Shown here piece by piece: positions 55,547 through 64,000 of a DNA stretch of 64,000 nucleotides (its first letter is position 1; each line of letters opens with the position of its first letter). The stretch is taken from contig NZ_SLWY01000009.1 of the NCBI RefSeq assembly GCF_004341245.1, positions 124,001-188,000 of the forward strand, in the 5' to 3' direction. This stretch comes from Plasticicumulans lactativorans (lineage in GTDB: Bacteria > Pseudomonadota > Gammaproteobacteria > Competibacterales > Competibacteraceae). The translations under genes were made by a program, and so were the position numbers. The notes beneath the pieces were generated by a model. That model was given only the letters and a program-made list of their open reading frames with translations, did no database searches and had not been told where the DNA came from.

Positions 55547-56802
55547 CGGCCCAGCACCTCCTTTCGGCGCAACAGGGCTTCGGCGCCGGCAATCTCCGGA
55601 ATGCCTGGGGCCTTCTTTTGCAGTTCAGCCAGCAATGCCTTGGCCTGCCCGAGGTTGCTGCGTTCGATGTTCTCGTAGATGGAGTTCAGCTGGTTCTCGA
55701 CCGCCTCAGGCCGCGCCCGGGCATCCATCAGCTCTTCCAGAACCTGGCTGGAGTTGAGCCCGTAGCTGACTTGGGGGTGCGCCGACCCTTGGCCCTCGCG
55801 CAGAAGGAAGATCGACTCGGCAGCCAGTTCACCCAGCACCTGGGGCGAGTGCGTCGAGATGATGAACTGGCAGTTCGGAAACGTACGCTGCAGCTTGGCG
55901 ACGATCTCGCGCTGCCAGCGCGGGTGCAGGTGCAGGTCGATCTCGTCGATCAGCGCCACGCCCTGGCCCGCATTCGGGTTGGCCAGGCTGGGGTTCAAGA
56001 CGCTCAGGCGCCGCGCCATGTCGCCCACCAGCGCCAGCATGTTGCGCTCGCCGTCCGACAACTGCGCCACGTTCAGCTCGGTGCCTTGCTTCACCACCAT
56101 CATGCGCAGCGGAGAGCGTCGGATGCGTAGGTCGCGGAAAGCCGTGAACGTGGCCACTGCCGCCCGCACAGCCTCCAGCGCGCGGTCGCGGAAGGTCGGT
56201 TCATCACGTCGCTGCTCGTTTTCGTGGTCTTCGCGGTTGCGAAACCAGATGAAGAAGCGCTTGAAGTCGGCGCCGCCGTGGTCCAGTGCATCTTGATACA
56301 CCGAGTTGGGATTGTGGATGAGCTTCTCGCGAACGGGCATCGGCACTTTCAGCACCGCACGGTTCACGCCGTAGTAAACCGCCATGGGCAGGTCGTAGGG
56401 CTCCTGGCGCTCGGTCTCGACGTGCTTCCATTCGGCATCCAGCGCCTTGACCGCGGCGTTCAGTGCTTCCAGGTCGCTCTTGCGCTCAGGCTCGGCGTAG
56501 CTGCCCTTTCTCCGATTGGTCGCGATGGCCCACCTGACGGCTTGACCACGCACCTCGGCCACGATCTTGATGCGGGCGAACTCTGCACCGTGCCGAATGT
56601 CGTCATGCGCGATCGGCCGGGCGCGGAGGGGCTGCCCGTTGATGCGCCAGGTCAGCTGTGACAGTGCAATCGCCAGCGCGTCCAGCACCGTCGACTTGCC
56701 CACGCCGTTGACGCCGACGAACGCGGTGGTCTGCTGCGTGAAGTCCACCGCGAGATGCTGAAGTCCGCGGAAATCGGTCAGCTCGATGGAGCGTACCTTC
56801 AT
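55543..56802 (-). CDS. ptuA: PtuA-like SMC/RecF-type AAA ATPase
   Basis: This 419-aa protein has Walker A in VGVNGVGKSTVLDALAIALS, the ABC-like signature QLSDGERNMLALVGDMARRLS, Walker B in GVALIDEIDLHLHPRWQ and the D/H-loop FIISTHSPQVL. This is the AAA_21 family of PtuA, which pairs with the HNH protein encoded next. Its ATG overlaps the pglX stop (ATGA). Together they make a Septu-like module inside the BREX operon. Retron-associated or OLD-like roles are alternatives, but no reverse transcriptase or Toprim domain is seen. Confidence 0.85.
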   Translation of the reverse strand: MKVRSIELTDFRGLQHLAVDFTQQTTAFVGVNGVGKSTVLDALAIALSQLTWRINGQPLRARPIAHDDIRHGAEFARIKIVAEVRGQAVRWAIATNRRKGSYAEPERKSDLEALNAAVKALDAEWKHVETERQEPYDLPMAVYYGVNRAVLKVPMPVREKLIHNPNSVYQDALDHGGADFKRFFIWFRNREDHENEQRRDEPTFRDRALEAVRAAVATFTAFRDLRIRRSPLRMMVVKQGTELNVAQLSDGERNMLALVGDMARRLSVLNPSLANPNAGQGVALIDEIDLHLHPRWQREIVAKLQRTFPNCQFIISTHSPQVLGELAAESIFLLREGQGSAHPQVSYGLNSSQVLEELMDARARPEAVENQLNSIYENIERSNLGQAKALLAELQKKAPGIPEIAGAEALLRRKEVLGR

Positions 56803-59800
56803 GGTGCTTTCCCGCGCGCCGCCCGCTTCTCGGCCAGCGTCAGATGGTGGTCGTTGATGCGGTCGCCCTTGAACACCTTGAACCAGGGCGCGCTTTCCAC
56901 GTCTTTGCCGCGGTCCTTGTCCCAGGTGATGTTGAGCTTGGGCTTCTTGTTGTGGCGCAGCACCTCGGCGGTCATGAAGGGGCGGATGTTCAGCCGCACG
57001 CCGTCGTTGAGGTCGGGGTTCCAGCCGATGGGCTGCTCGGCCAGCGGCTTCCAGCGCACGAAGATGTCGTAGGGCTTCTCGCCTTCCAGGATCAGCTCAA
57101 GCCGGCGCTTCAGGTCAAGTGCTGCGGCCAGGCGGGTGGGGGCGCCGTCCACGCCGTTGCGCACGCCGTCTTCCTGGTCGCTGATCCAGCGGCCCAGGTA
57201 CAGGTGGATCAGGCGTTCCAGGTTCTTGGCGTCGAGCTTGTGGTAGTTCACCAGCGCCGCGAAGCCGTCCTTCAGGCCGTCCCACACATGCCAGATGAAG
57301 GGGCGGTGGTGGAAGCGCTTGGCATGCTGCTCGAAGAACTTGTCGCGCAGCCACACGTCCAGGCCCTTGCCGGCGCAGTCGGCATCGGCCAGCAGCTTGT
57401 CGAGCACCGCGGGTTTCCAACTGCCGGGCTGCACGGTTTCCCAGGCGGCGATCAGCAGCTTGAGCAGGCGCTCGTGGGCCGGCGTTTCACCGCGCACCGA
57501 GGGCAGGCAGAGGATGCCGTCGTCGTCGGTGTGCTCGGCCAGCTGCTCGCAACGGGCGATCCAGGCGCGGGCCTCGTCGGCAAGTTCCATCGCCGCGTCG
57601 GTCTCGGCCGGCCAGCGGTAGCCGGCCAGGCGGGCGACGGCGACTTGCAGCGGGTCGGTGGAGGGTTGCGGGTGGCCGTGGAACAGCCATTGAGTGGGCA
57701 GATTGCAGTTCGGTGCCTTCAGGAGGCCTAGACCGCGCGCCTTTGCTTCCGCGCTCCACCTCGATAGGTCAAACGGCAATTGAAGCAGCACTCTGTTGGT
57801 AAGACTGAGTTTTGAATCCAGCTTGCGAACCTCCGAGACGAAGTCGTCCGAAGCGAGGAATGACCAGATTGCGGGTAGTAGTGACTCCTGGCCTCGTTTT
57901 GGTACAGCTACAGCGACGCTGTTGTGAAAGGCCTCACCGAAATACAGGCCCACGCGAAGGTTCTTGACGCGATTCACGGCAACTCCGCAGCGGCCCCAAG
58001 CTAGATTGCCGCTTTCGTGCATGTCATGAAGTTGACTTCGAGTCGCCTCGGCGTATCTGTGGAGGCTTCCGACTCCGCCTTCCCAAAGAAGGACGTCAGT
58101 ACAGCCTTGGTCGACCGAGTCTGAGATCGGAGCTTTCAGCGGAAGCCAATCCCCGTGCAATGTGGGGAGCGGCAGTTCGAAGAAGCCCCGAGAGAAGCGC
58201 TCGATGTCGCCGGTGACCAGTCCCTGATAGGCCTCAATCCAGTTTCCCAACCTAGGCACCGACACACTCAGATCCTCGAAGGTGACCACGGCACGAGGAT
58301 TTCTGAGCAGCGCGGTCTGCGAGACGCTTAGCAGTTCATCGCTTACAAGAGCACTTCTCTTCTCACTAGCGGTTTTGCTAGATGCGCAGTCAATGCCCCG
58401 GAGAATCGATGCGCCGGCGTGCTTCGATCTGGCTACCGAAAGGAGGATAACGTTGACCACCTCGCCCGAGATCGTTTCGAACGCACCTGCTCCCAGCCTA
58501 GCCATCAGAAGCCAGCCATTGGCTGAAAGCAGACTCACTCGCTGGCTCTCGCCTGTTGCTTGAAAGAGCCAGTTCTGCGGCATTACCACCTGTACTACAC
58601 CGGTACGGTCATTCGCGAGTTCAATTCCTCGCTCAAGAAACATGTTCGCCAGGTCATTTCGTGACTCTGGGTAATGGGCATCCGCATAGTCTCGCAACTG
58701 AGGGTCTTGCTTACCTCGTGCAAGGTACGGCACGTTCGTCACAACGAGGTGATACCGATCGTCCAGGATTCGCGCCGCATCCAGTAGGTCCTTGGCCGTC
58801 AAGGCAAGATCCCAACTGTCGTCCTGCAACTCACTGACCTGCCCCCACAACGTCGTCGGCCGCTCCGTCGCCAATGCCCGCCCCAGCAGCTCCCGCAGCG
58901 TCTCGAAACTCGACGTCGCCAGGTCATTCTTCAAGCTCCGTGCCGGGTCCAGCAAGCTGCCCAGCAGCGGCGCCTGCGCAAAGCTCGCATGCAGCAGCCG
59001 CAGTTCCTGCCGCAGCAGTTGCGCATTCGGCGCATCGTCCGGCACCAGCGCCATCCAGTCCTCGGGCTTGGCCGCCACCTTGAGCCCGCAGCACGCAATC
59101 TGCGGCGCGGGCATGTCGGCGCGCACACCGAGCGGGTCGCCGTTCTCGTCCGGAAAGCGCCACGCCGCCAGCGCCAGCGCAAACACCGCAATCTCCACGC
59201 AGCGCGCGTCGATCTCCAGCCCGTGCAGGTTGTCAGCCAGCACGGCGTCCACCGCGTCCATCGCGCTTAAGGATTCGGCCTGCATGCGCATCGGCACCAG
59301 CATCAGGAAGGCCGCCACCAGGAAGTGGCCCGATCCGCAGCAGGGGTCCAGCAGCTTGAATTCGCTCAGGTGGTTGGGCCAGCCTTCGAACTTGCCTGCG
59401 GCGGGGATTGCCCTCACCCCCTGCCCCTCTCCCTCTGGGAGAGGGGAGTCGATGGTGCGCAGGTAGGTCAGCGGCACCGGGCAGGGCTGGCCGGGGTGGC
59501 GCGTCACCCACCAGGCGCCCAGCGAGTTGTGCAGCAGAAAGTCCACCATGTAGGGCTCGGTGAAGAGCTGGGTGACGGCAGGCAGCTCGTCGGCGCCGAT
59601 CTTCACTTCCGAGGCGTTGACCTCGTCTTTCCGCTTGGCCTGCCAGAACTGGTAGACCCAGCCCAGGCTGTCGCTGGCCTGGAACACCTCGCTCGGCAAG
59701 GCGGCCAGCAGCCGCTCCAGCTCGCGTTGGTGCTCGGGCGCGAAAGCCAGCTCGAACACCGGGCTCTGCGGCTTGAACACCTGCGGCAGCATGCGGGCGG

Positions 59801-60233
59801 CCAGCTTGCCGGCCAGTTCCCAATGCGTCTTGGCGGCCAGCGCGCCCTGCAGCATCTCGGGGTGGTTGTCGACGATGTTGCGGCAGTCTTCCAGCGACAC
59901 CGGCGCGCCGGGCTCCCACAGCAGCAGCCCGTTCTCGGCCAGGAAGCGCGCGAACAGCATGCGGTGCCAGTGCTCATAGGCCACTTCCCACACCAGGCGC
60001 TGCGTGCCTTGCTGGCCGTTGCCTTGCCGCGCATCGCCCAGTGCCTTGGCGTGCGCGCGCAGGCGGCGGCGCAGCGAGCGCAGGGTCTCGTCGGCCAGGT
60101 AGTCCGGCGGCTTGGCCTCGGCCACGGCCAGTTGCGCCAGCGCCGCGCCGGCTGCCTTTTCGGCCACGTCGCGGGCGGCCTTGACGGTGGCTTCCAGTTG
60201 GCTGCGCAGGGGCTTGGGCAGGGTTGCGGTCAT
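56799..60233 (-). CDS. pglX: BREX adenine DNA methyltransferase PglX
   Basis: This 1144-aa N6-adenine methyltransferase has motif I in LLDPCCGSGHFLVAAF and motif IV as VVTNVPYLARGKQDP, where NVPY replaces the usual NPPY. The C-terminal half is the target-recognition region. In BREX it methylates the non-palindromic site that marks self DNA. Residues about 262-276 (DSPLPEGEGQGVRAI) are a translated REP element. Its start overlaps the HEPN stop (ATGA). Length agrees with PglX (about 1,100-1,200 aa). The sequence 57.7-58.8 kb is less GC-biased than the rest of the gene, suggesting exchange of the recognition domain. Confidence 0.93.
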   Translation of the reverse strand: MTATLPKPLRSQLEATVKAARDVAEKAAGAALAQLAVAEAKPPDYLADETLRSLRRRLRAHAKALGDARQGNGQQGTQRLVWEVAYEHWHRMLFARFLAENGLLLWEPGAPVSLEDCRNIVDNHPEMLQGALAAKTHWELAGKLAARMLPQVFKPQSPVFELAFAPEHQRELERLLAALPSEVFQASDSLGWVYQFWQAKRKDEVNASEVKIGADELPAVTQLFTEPYMVDFLLHNSLGAWWVTRHPGQPCPVPLTYLRTIDSPLPEGEGQGVRAIPAAGKFEGWPNHLSEFKLLDPCCGSGHFLVAAFLMLVPMRMQAESLSAMDAVDAVLADNLHGLEIDARCVEIAVFALALAAWRFPDENGDPLGVRADMPAPQIACCGLKVAAKPEDWMALVPDDAPNAQLLRQELRLLHASFAQAPLLGSLLDPARSLKNDLATSSFETLRELLGRALATERPTTLWGQVSELQDDSWDLALTAKDLLDAARILDDRYHLVVTNVPYLARGKQDPQLRDYADAHYPESRNDLANMFLERGIELANDRTGVVQVVMPQNWLFQATGESQRVSLLSANGWLLMARLGAGAFETISGEVVNVILLSVARSKHAGASILRGIDCASSKTASEKRSALVSDELLSVSQTALLRNPRAVVTFEDLSVSVPRLGNWIEAYQGLVTGDIERFSRGFFELPLPTLHGDWLPLKAPISDSVDQGCTDVLLWEGGVGSLHRYAEATRSQLHDMHESGNLAWGRCGVAVNRVKNLRVGLYFGEAFHNSVAVAVPKRGQESLLPAIWSFLASDDFVSEVRKLDSKLSLTNRVLLQLPFDLSRWSAEAKARGLGLLKAPNCNLPTQWLFHGHPQPSTDPLQVAVARLAGYRWPAETDAAMELADEARAWIARCEQLAEHTDDDGILCLPSVRGETPAHERLLKLLIAAWETVQPGSWKPAVLDKLLADADCAGKGLDVWLRDKFFEQHAKRFHHRPFIWHVWDGLKDGFAALVNYHKLDAKNLERLIHLYLGRWISDQEDGVRNGVDGAPTRLAAALDLKRRLELILEGEKPYDIFVRWKPLAEQPIGWNPDLNDGVRLNIRPFMTAEVLRHNKKPKLNITWDKDRGKDVESAPWFKVFKGDRINDHHLTLAEKRAARGKAP
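59409..59449. repeat. REP-like element inside pglX
   Basis: CCCTCACCCCCTGCCCCTCT followed by GGGAGAGGGGA matches the intergenic REP-like units and is read in frame as SPLPEGEGQGVRAI. Confidence 0.75.
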
Positions 60234-60622
60234 GGCTGCACCTGCATGTGTTCGTCGCTCCAGGCCAGCACGGCGGCGACGATGGCCAGGGCCTGCGCTG
60301 CGGTCAGCAGCTCAGGGGCTTCATCGTCGTAGCGGTACTCGACGGCGTAGGGCGTGAGCAGGCGCAGGTCGGCTTCGGCCACGCTGGGCGGGTGCCCCGC
60401 GTCGGCCAACTGCCCGGCCAGCTCTTCCAGGTCGTGCGTGCGGCGGTACTCCAGTGCGTGCAGGCACATCGCCGCCTTCAGCGCTTTCTCGGCCGCTTGC
60501 TGGGCGTGGAAGAACGCCACCGCAATCCCGACACCCGGTGCGCCTAGCAAGGCCTGCAGCGCGGCCTGGTCGCGCCTTGCCAGGCGCAGAAGGCGCGCTG
60601 CCTCTTCACGCTGCGGCGTCAT
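60230..60622 (-). CDS. HEPN-domain protein
   Basis: This 130-aa helical protein has the PF05168-type HEPN signature: VAFFHAQQAAEKALKAAMCLH and YRRTHDLEELAGQLADAG. HEPN proteins are often RNases or toxin partners of nucleotidyltransferases. The classical Rx4-6H active site is not clear here. It overlaps the MNT gene by 17 bp at its start and pglX by 4 bp at its end, so it is bound into the BREX operon. A toxin role is plausible; a nonenzymatic partner role is also possible. Confidence 0.85.
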   Translation of the reverse strand: MTPQREEAARLLRLARRDQAALQALLGAPGVGIAVAFFHAQQAAEKALKAAMCLHALEYRRTHDLEELAGQLADAGHPPSVAEADLRLLTPYAVEYRYDDEAPELLTAAQALAIVAAVLAWSDEHMQVQP

Positions 60623-60929
60623 GCAGCACCTTGCCTTCCTTCTTGGCCCAGTAGGGCAGCGTGCCGGGCACCTGGCTGCGGCGGTCGAAGTCGGGCCGCG
60701 CGTACAGCAGCAGGTCCACGCCCACGCCGATGCGCCCCAGTGCGGCCTTCAGGCGCAGGTATTCCCCGGCCTTGTCGGGCAACTCCGACTCGATCACCAC
60801 CAGGTCGAGATCTGAAGCCTCGGAGGCGTCACCTCGGGCGTAGGAGCCGAACACGATGACGGTGGCCGGGCGCGAAGCGGCCGACGCCAAGCGTTCGGCG
60901 GCGCGGGCGAGTTGTGCAGAGTCGAGCAT
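60606..60929 (-). CDS. MNT-type nucleotidyltransferase (antitoxin candidate)
   Basis: This 107-aa protein has the minimal nucleotidyltransferase motif VIVFGSYARGDASEASDLDLVVIES with the two catalytic Asp, and a later GVDLLLYARPD with the third. The ATG at 60929 is preferred; a TTG six bases upstream is possible. AAGGAG lies about 10 bp before the ATG. In MNT/HEPN pairs this enzyme AMPylates the HEPN toxin to neutralise it. It follows brxC by 15 bp and overlaps the HEPN gene by 17 bp. Confidence 0.87.
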   Translation of the reverse strand: MLDSAQLARAAERLASAASRPATVIVFGSYARGDASEASDLDLVVIESELPDKAGEYLRLKAALGRIGVGVDLLLYARPDFDRRSQVPGTLPYWAKKEGKVLHDAAA

Positions 60930-60944
60930 GGTCAAGGGGCTCCT

Positions 60945-63900
60945 TCAAAGGCTGACCGGTCCGTGCAGCAGCTTGGCCGACACGAGCTGTTGCACCTCCG
61001 CCAGCCAGTCCTGTAACTCGTCGGCGTTGTTCAGCGTGCGCTTGGGCAGGCTTACGTGCACGACGTTGGGCTTGAGCAACTGCACCGCTGCCATGCGCGC
61101 GGCCTCGAAGCGGCTGGGCAGGGCGTCAGCCTTGGAAACCCAGTGGTCCAGGTCGCAGTCGTCCAGCGCATCCTGCAGTTGTTCGGGCGTGCCGAGGGGC
61201 GGGTCGGCCTGGGCGCTGAGGTGGTGGCGGCCGGTCAGGTCAGTGCGCTGGGCGTCGCTGAGCTTGTTCCACTCGGCCTGGCTCTGCAGCTGTTGTTGTT
61301 GCTGATCGAAGGCTTGCTTGTAGGCCGCCAGCTTGGCGTTGAGCGCCTGGCGCAGCAGGTCCACCACCTTGTCGAGCAGCGGGCGCACCGGGTCGGGTTC
61401 GGCCAGCAGGGTGCGCTGGGCTTCGATGGCCTGGGCTTCGGTCTTCAGTGCTGCATAGGGGCCCAGGGTCTTGGCGTGGCGCAGCAGGTCTTGCAACTGG
61501 TGCCACGCCGGCAGGCGCTTGGCGATGCCTTCGGCGGTCTGCACCCAGGCCTTGGACAGCGCGGTGATCTCATCGGCGCGGGTGTAGACCTCCAGCAACT
61601 GCGCGTTGCCTGATTGGCCTTCGATGGCTTCCACCACCGTGAGCTTGGGCGCTTCCGGCGCGGGTGCTGCGCCACCCGCCTTGGCCGCCTGCTCGCGCAA
61701 GCGCGCCAGCAGCGCGGGCAGCTTGGCCTGTTCTTCCTTGGGCTGGCAGGGAACGCCCACCGCGTCGAACAGTTGCCGGATCTTGATCAGCTGCATCGGT
61801 GTGATGTGGATGGACTCACGCCGGAAGCTGGCCTGGCTGAGCTTGGCGCGGTCCAGGCTCTTGGCATCCACCGGCTTGCTGCTGGCGTCGCTGGCCTTCA
61901 GGTGGCCGGCGGCCAGCAGTGCGTACAACGCACCGTCGATGGCGTCGCGCGGCCAGCCGAAGGGGGGGGCCTCGAACTGGTCGCGGACTTCGGCTCCTTT
62001 CTTGCCGGGGCCGATGTAGGCCAGCAGGCGCTGGCAGACGGGGTGCTTGTCGGCCTCTTGCACGTGGCCCACGGCCTTCAGCGCTTCGAGGTTGCCCTTG
62101 CGGGCTTCGTCGAGCACCTTGCTCCATTGGTCGTGGTCGGCGGTGTCAAACTGGCTGTAGAGGCGAATGGCCGAGGATTTGGCAACGCGGTTGATGCGGG
62201 TGGCCAGATCGTTGCCGTCCACGGCCTCCTGGCCACCCGCCTGGAACACGCGCACGCCGGCCAGGAGTTTGTCCAGCAACTCGGCCAGCTCCTTCTCGGC
62301 GGTGCGCTGGCGGCTCTCCATCGAGCGCTGGGCGTCGCGGCCTTCCTCTGTGGAGGGGCTGCCCTTCTTCTGCAGCGTGGTGCGTGCTGCCTCCAGCACC
62401 ACGATGGCGTTGGTCAGCTCGGTCTTGTGCTGGGCCGGCAGGAAGGCGAAAAGCGTCGGGTTGTCGGCGCTCTTGGCTTTGGCCTCGGCGATGACGGACT
62501 TCTCTTCGGTCTGCCAGCCGTCCTGAATCCACAGGTAGAGGTTCTTGTCGTGGTCCTTGGGCAGGCTGTCGTCGTAGGTGGGCGAGAGCCGGCGCTCGAC
62601 GTTGTCCTTGCCCTGCACGACGCGGACTTTCTTTAGCACTTCGCCAAAGCGGCCCTTCAGCAAATCGGCGCGCTTCTGTTCCACCCGCTGTGGCGCTGCC
62701 TTGAGTTCGGCCTCTTGCGCCCGGAACTCGTCATACCAGGCGCTGGACTCGCGCGTCTGCAGACGGTATTCGGTGCCGCTGCCGCCGGTCAGGGCCATCA
62801 CCAAGCGGTCCTTGTTCTGCAGTTCGCCCAGCAGGTCAGGCAGTTTCTTGCGCAGCTCGGAGGAACCGGCGGACAGGTCGGTCACCAGCAGGTCGGCCAA
62901 AGCCTCTTCAGTCGCCTTCAAGCCGATGTCCAGCGCGGCATCGGTCGGCAGCTTGTTGATGAGGTAGATGAGTTTGAGAAGCTTGCCCTTGAGCTGGGCA
63001 TGCTCGTCGCCCACCGCGAAGCGTTGGACGTTCTCGAACACCTCTTTGGGCAGTTGTGCCGTGGACACCAGGCTCGCGGCAATCTGGTCGTACAGGAAGT
63101 CGCCGGAGACCACATGGCCTAGCGGTGCCTCGGCCGTGGCCAACACGGCTTCATGTACCACGCGCAGTTGGCTGCGAAGCTGCGAGACCGTGCCGGTGGT
63201 GTCGATCGTGCGCAGCACCCGTTCCCAGAAGCGGCGGCGCACGGGCAGCAGCGGGTAGTCGCTGGTCATCACCGATTCATCGTCGGTGACGTGCTCGAGC
63301 TTGGTGCCGCGCAGGTGGCGCGAGATCTCGCCCAGGTTGGCGCGCCAGAGCTTTTCGACCTCGGGCTGCGCGCTGGGCTTCTTGGCCAGGATGATCTGGC
63401 GGGTGACGTTCTCGACGTCCCAGTCACCCAGCATCACCTGCACCGGAAAGCGGCCCATCAGCCGCTGCAGATTGGGCATGCCCGACAGGGCCGATTGCCC
63501 GGTGCCGACGAAGAGCAGCTTGCCGTTGAAGTGCTTGGAGAGGGTCTCGGTGACCTCCTGCACCTGGAAGGCCTTCTCGGCGTCGGCGCCGATGTACTGC
63601 TGCACTTCGTCCAGCACGACCAGCGTCAGCGGGAACTTGCTGCCCTCGGCCAGCGCGGCCTCAATCGCCGAGGTCATTTGCTCGCTGGTGACGTCGGTGA
63701 CCTGGGGGAACTGTTCTTTAAGCAGCTTGCGGGCGTCGGCTTCGGTGTGGGCTAGATCAGGCCGCGCCTTCAGCAGTGCTTTGGCAAGGTGGCCGGACAC
63801 GTACATGTGCGGCAGCTCTTGCGCCAGGGAGCGCCCGGCCGCCTTCAGCTCGGCTTGGACCGTGGGCAGGATGCCTTCGCGCTTCATCCACAGGACGAAC

Positions 63901-64000
63901 CCGGCTTGGTTGTACTGCTCGGGCAGCCCCTTGGACTTGAACACGATGCCCAGCAGGGCCAGGCGCACCTTGTCGCCCGCACCAGCGCCCAGTTTGCCCG
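60945..64000 (-). CDS. brxC: BREX P-loop protein BrxC (5' end beyond the right edge)
   Basis: The frame is open to the window edge: 1,018 codons are visible and the start lies beyond 64000. The right end reads KLGAGAGDKVRLALLGIVFK; a GTG at 63968 is not the likely start because coding continues upstream. BrxC/PglY proteins are about 1,200 aa with an N-terminal P-loop ATPase. The visible DEVQQYIGADAEKAFQVQEV resembles the Walker B region and SKHFNGKLLFVGTGQSAL the sensor part. The C-terminal half is helical (coiled coils, AKLAAYKQAFDQQQQQLQSQ). It is upstream of MNT, HEPN and pglX. Confidence 0.92.
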   Translation of the reverse strand, partial: GKLGAGAGDKVRLALLGIVFKSKGLPEQYNQAGFVLWMKREGILPTVQAELKAAGRSLAQELPHMYVSGHLAKALLKARPDLAHTEADARKLLKEQFPQVTDVTSEQMTSAIEAALAEGSKFPLTLVVLDEVQQYIGADAEKAFQVQEVTETLSKHFNGKLLFVGTGQSALSGMPNLQRLMGRFPVQVMLGDWDVENVTRQIILAKKPSAQPEVEKLWRANLGEISRHLRGTKLEHVTDDESVMTSDYPLLPVRRRFWERVLRTIDTTGTVSQLRSQLRVVHEAVLATAEAPLGHVVSGDFLYDQIAASLVSTAQLPKEVFENVQRFAVGDEHAQLKGKLLKLIYLINKLPTDAALDIGLKATEEALADLLVTDLSAGSSELRKKLPDLLGELQNKDRLVMALTGGSGTEYRLQTRESSAWYDEFRAQEAELKAAPQRVEQKRADLLKGRFGEVLKKVRVVQGKDNVERRLSPTYDDSLPKDHDKNLYLWIQDGWQTEEKSVIAEAKAKSADNPTLFAFLPAQHKTELTNAIVVLEAARTTLQKKGSPSTEEGRDAQRSMESRQRTAEKELAELLDKLLAGVRVFQAGGQEAVDGNDLATRINRVAKSSAIRLYSQFDTADHDQWSKVLDEARKGNLEALKAVGHVQEADKHPVCQRLLAYIGPGKKGAEVRDQFEAPPFGWPRDAIDGALYALLAAGHLKASDASSKPVDAKSLDRAKLSQASFRRESIHITPMQLIKIRQLFDAVGVPCQPKEEQAKLPALLARLREQAAKAGGAAPAPEAPKLTVVEAIEGQSGNAQLLEVYTRADEITALSKAWVQTAEGIAKRLPAWHQLQDLLRHAKTLGPYAALKTEAQAIEAQRTLLAEPDPVRPLLDKVVDLLRQALNAKLAAYKQAFDQQQQQLQSQAEWNKLSDAQRTDLTGRHHLSAQADPPLGTPEQLQDALDDCDLDHWVSKADALPSRFEAARMAAVQLLKPNVVHVSLPKRTLNNADELQDWLAEVQQLVSAKLLHGPVSL

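Noticed and set aside
54866-56802. Retron (PtuAB-type effector)
   Set aside because: No reverse transcriptase or ncRNA is seen near the ATPase/HNH pair.

Overview
The DNA is GC-rich with tightly packed genes. Gene content (benzoate dioxygenase plus catechol ortho-cleavage, CstA/YbdD/COG0523, QueF, SPFH-NfeD) fits a free-living aromatic-degrading betaproteobacterium, most likely a Rhodocyclaceae member such as Thauera or Azoarcus. That placement is an inference from gene content and style, not from a marker gene. No rRNA or tRNA gene was recognised.

Two separate phage-defence islands sit at the ends. LEFT (1-9942, all minus strand): a 1769-aa DEAD/DELH helicase with a DUF1998-like C-terminus and a terminal nuclease-like domain, an SNF2/RapA-type helicase joined to it by an ATGA overlap, a Phd-type antitoxin with a PIN toxin, and the first 339 codons of an Eco57I-like adenine methyltransferase. 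It resembles class 1 DISARM or Druantia (DruE) but matches neither exactly. RIGHT (49722-64000, all minus strand): a type 1-like BREX operon, brxC (partial)-MNT-HEPN-pglX-ptuA-like ATPase-ptuB-like HNH-truncated RecQ-like helicase-pglZ-brxL. A nucleotidyltransferase/HEPN pair and a Septu-like pair are wired into it through short overlaps. brxA and brxB would lie beyond the right edge.

MIDDLE. 10.3-17.2 kb holds housekeeping genes: a lipoprotein, parvulin, DUF1285, a TonB-C protein, Uma2, SPFH/NfeD, an MBL hydrolase and queF. A 21-bp repeat array lies at 10872-11145. 17.3-24.4 kb is a LacI-controlled sugar operon (lacI, binding protein, two permeases, GH32 fructosidase, ATPase) with a clear sigma70 promoter and operator. 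24.6-34.6 kb carries a secreted protein, DUF1127, an RluA-type pseudouridine synthase, a DUF4239 protein, cstA-ybdD-COG0523 (the btsT-yjiX-yjiA arrangement), a divergent two-component system and a GlpM-like protein.

34.7-39.5 kb is a scar-rich accessory stretch: a LysR fragment, an IS110-like remnant, an attC-like site between two cassette-like genes (a phosphatase-like fragment and an HhH/Fe-S glycosylase-like protein), a cupin and a papain-like cysteine peptidase. 39.7-49.7 kb is the benzoate pathway: benABC-benD convert benzoate to catechol, catA-catB-catC take catechol to beta-ketoadipate enol-lactone, with a YdfG-like SDR, an aromatic-acid MFS transporter and a divergent LysR regulator. 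The regulator has an in-frame amber codon. An ATAC-N7-GTAT site lies in the divergent region.

Related palindromic GC-rich elements recur at 10109, 29473 and 39659. Two further copies are translated in frame inside the two defence methyltransferase genes.
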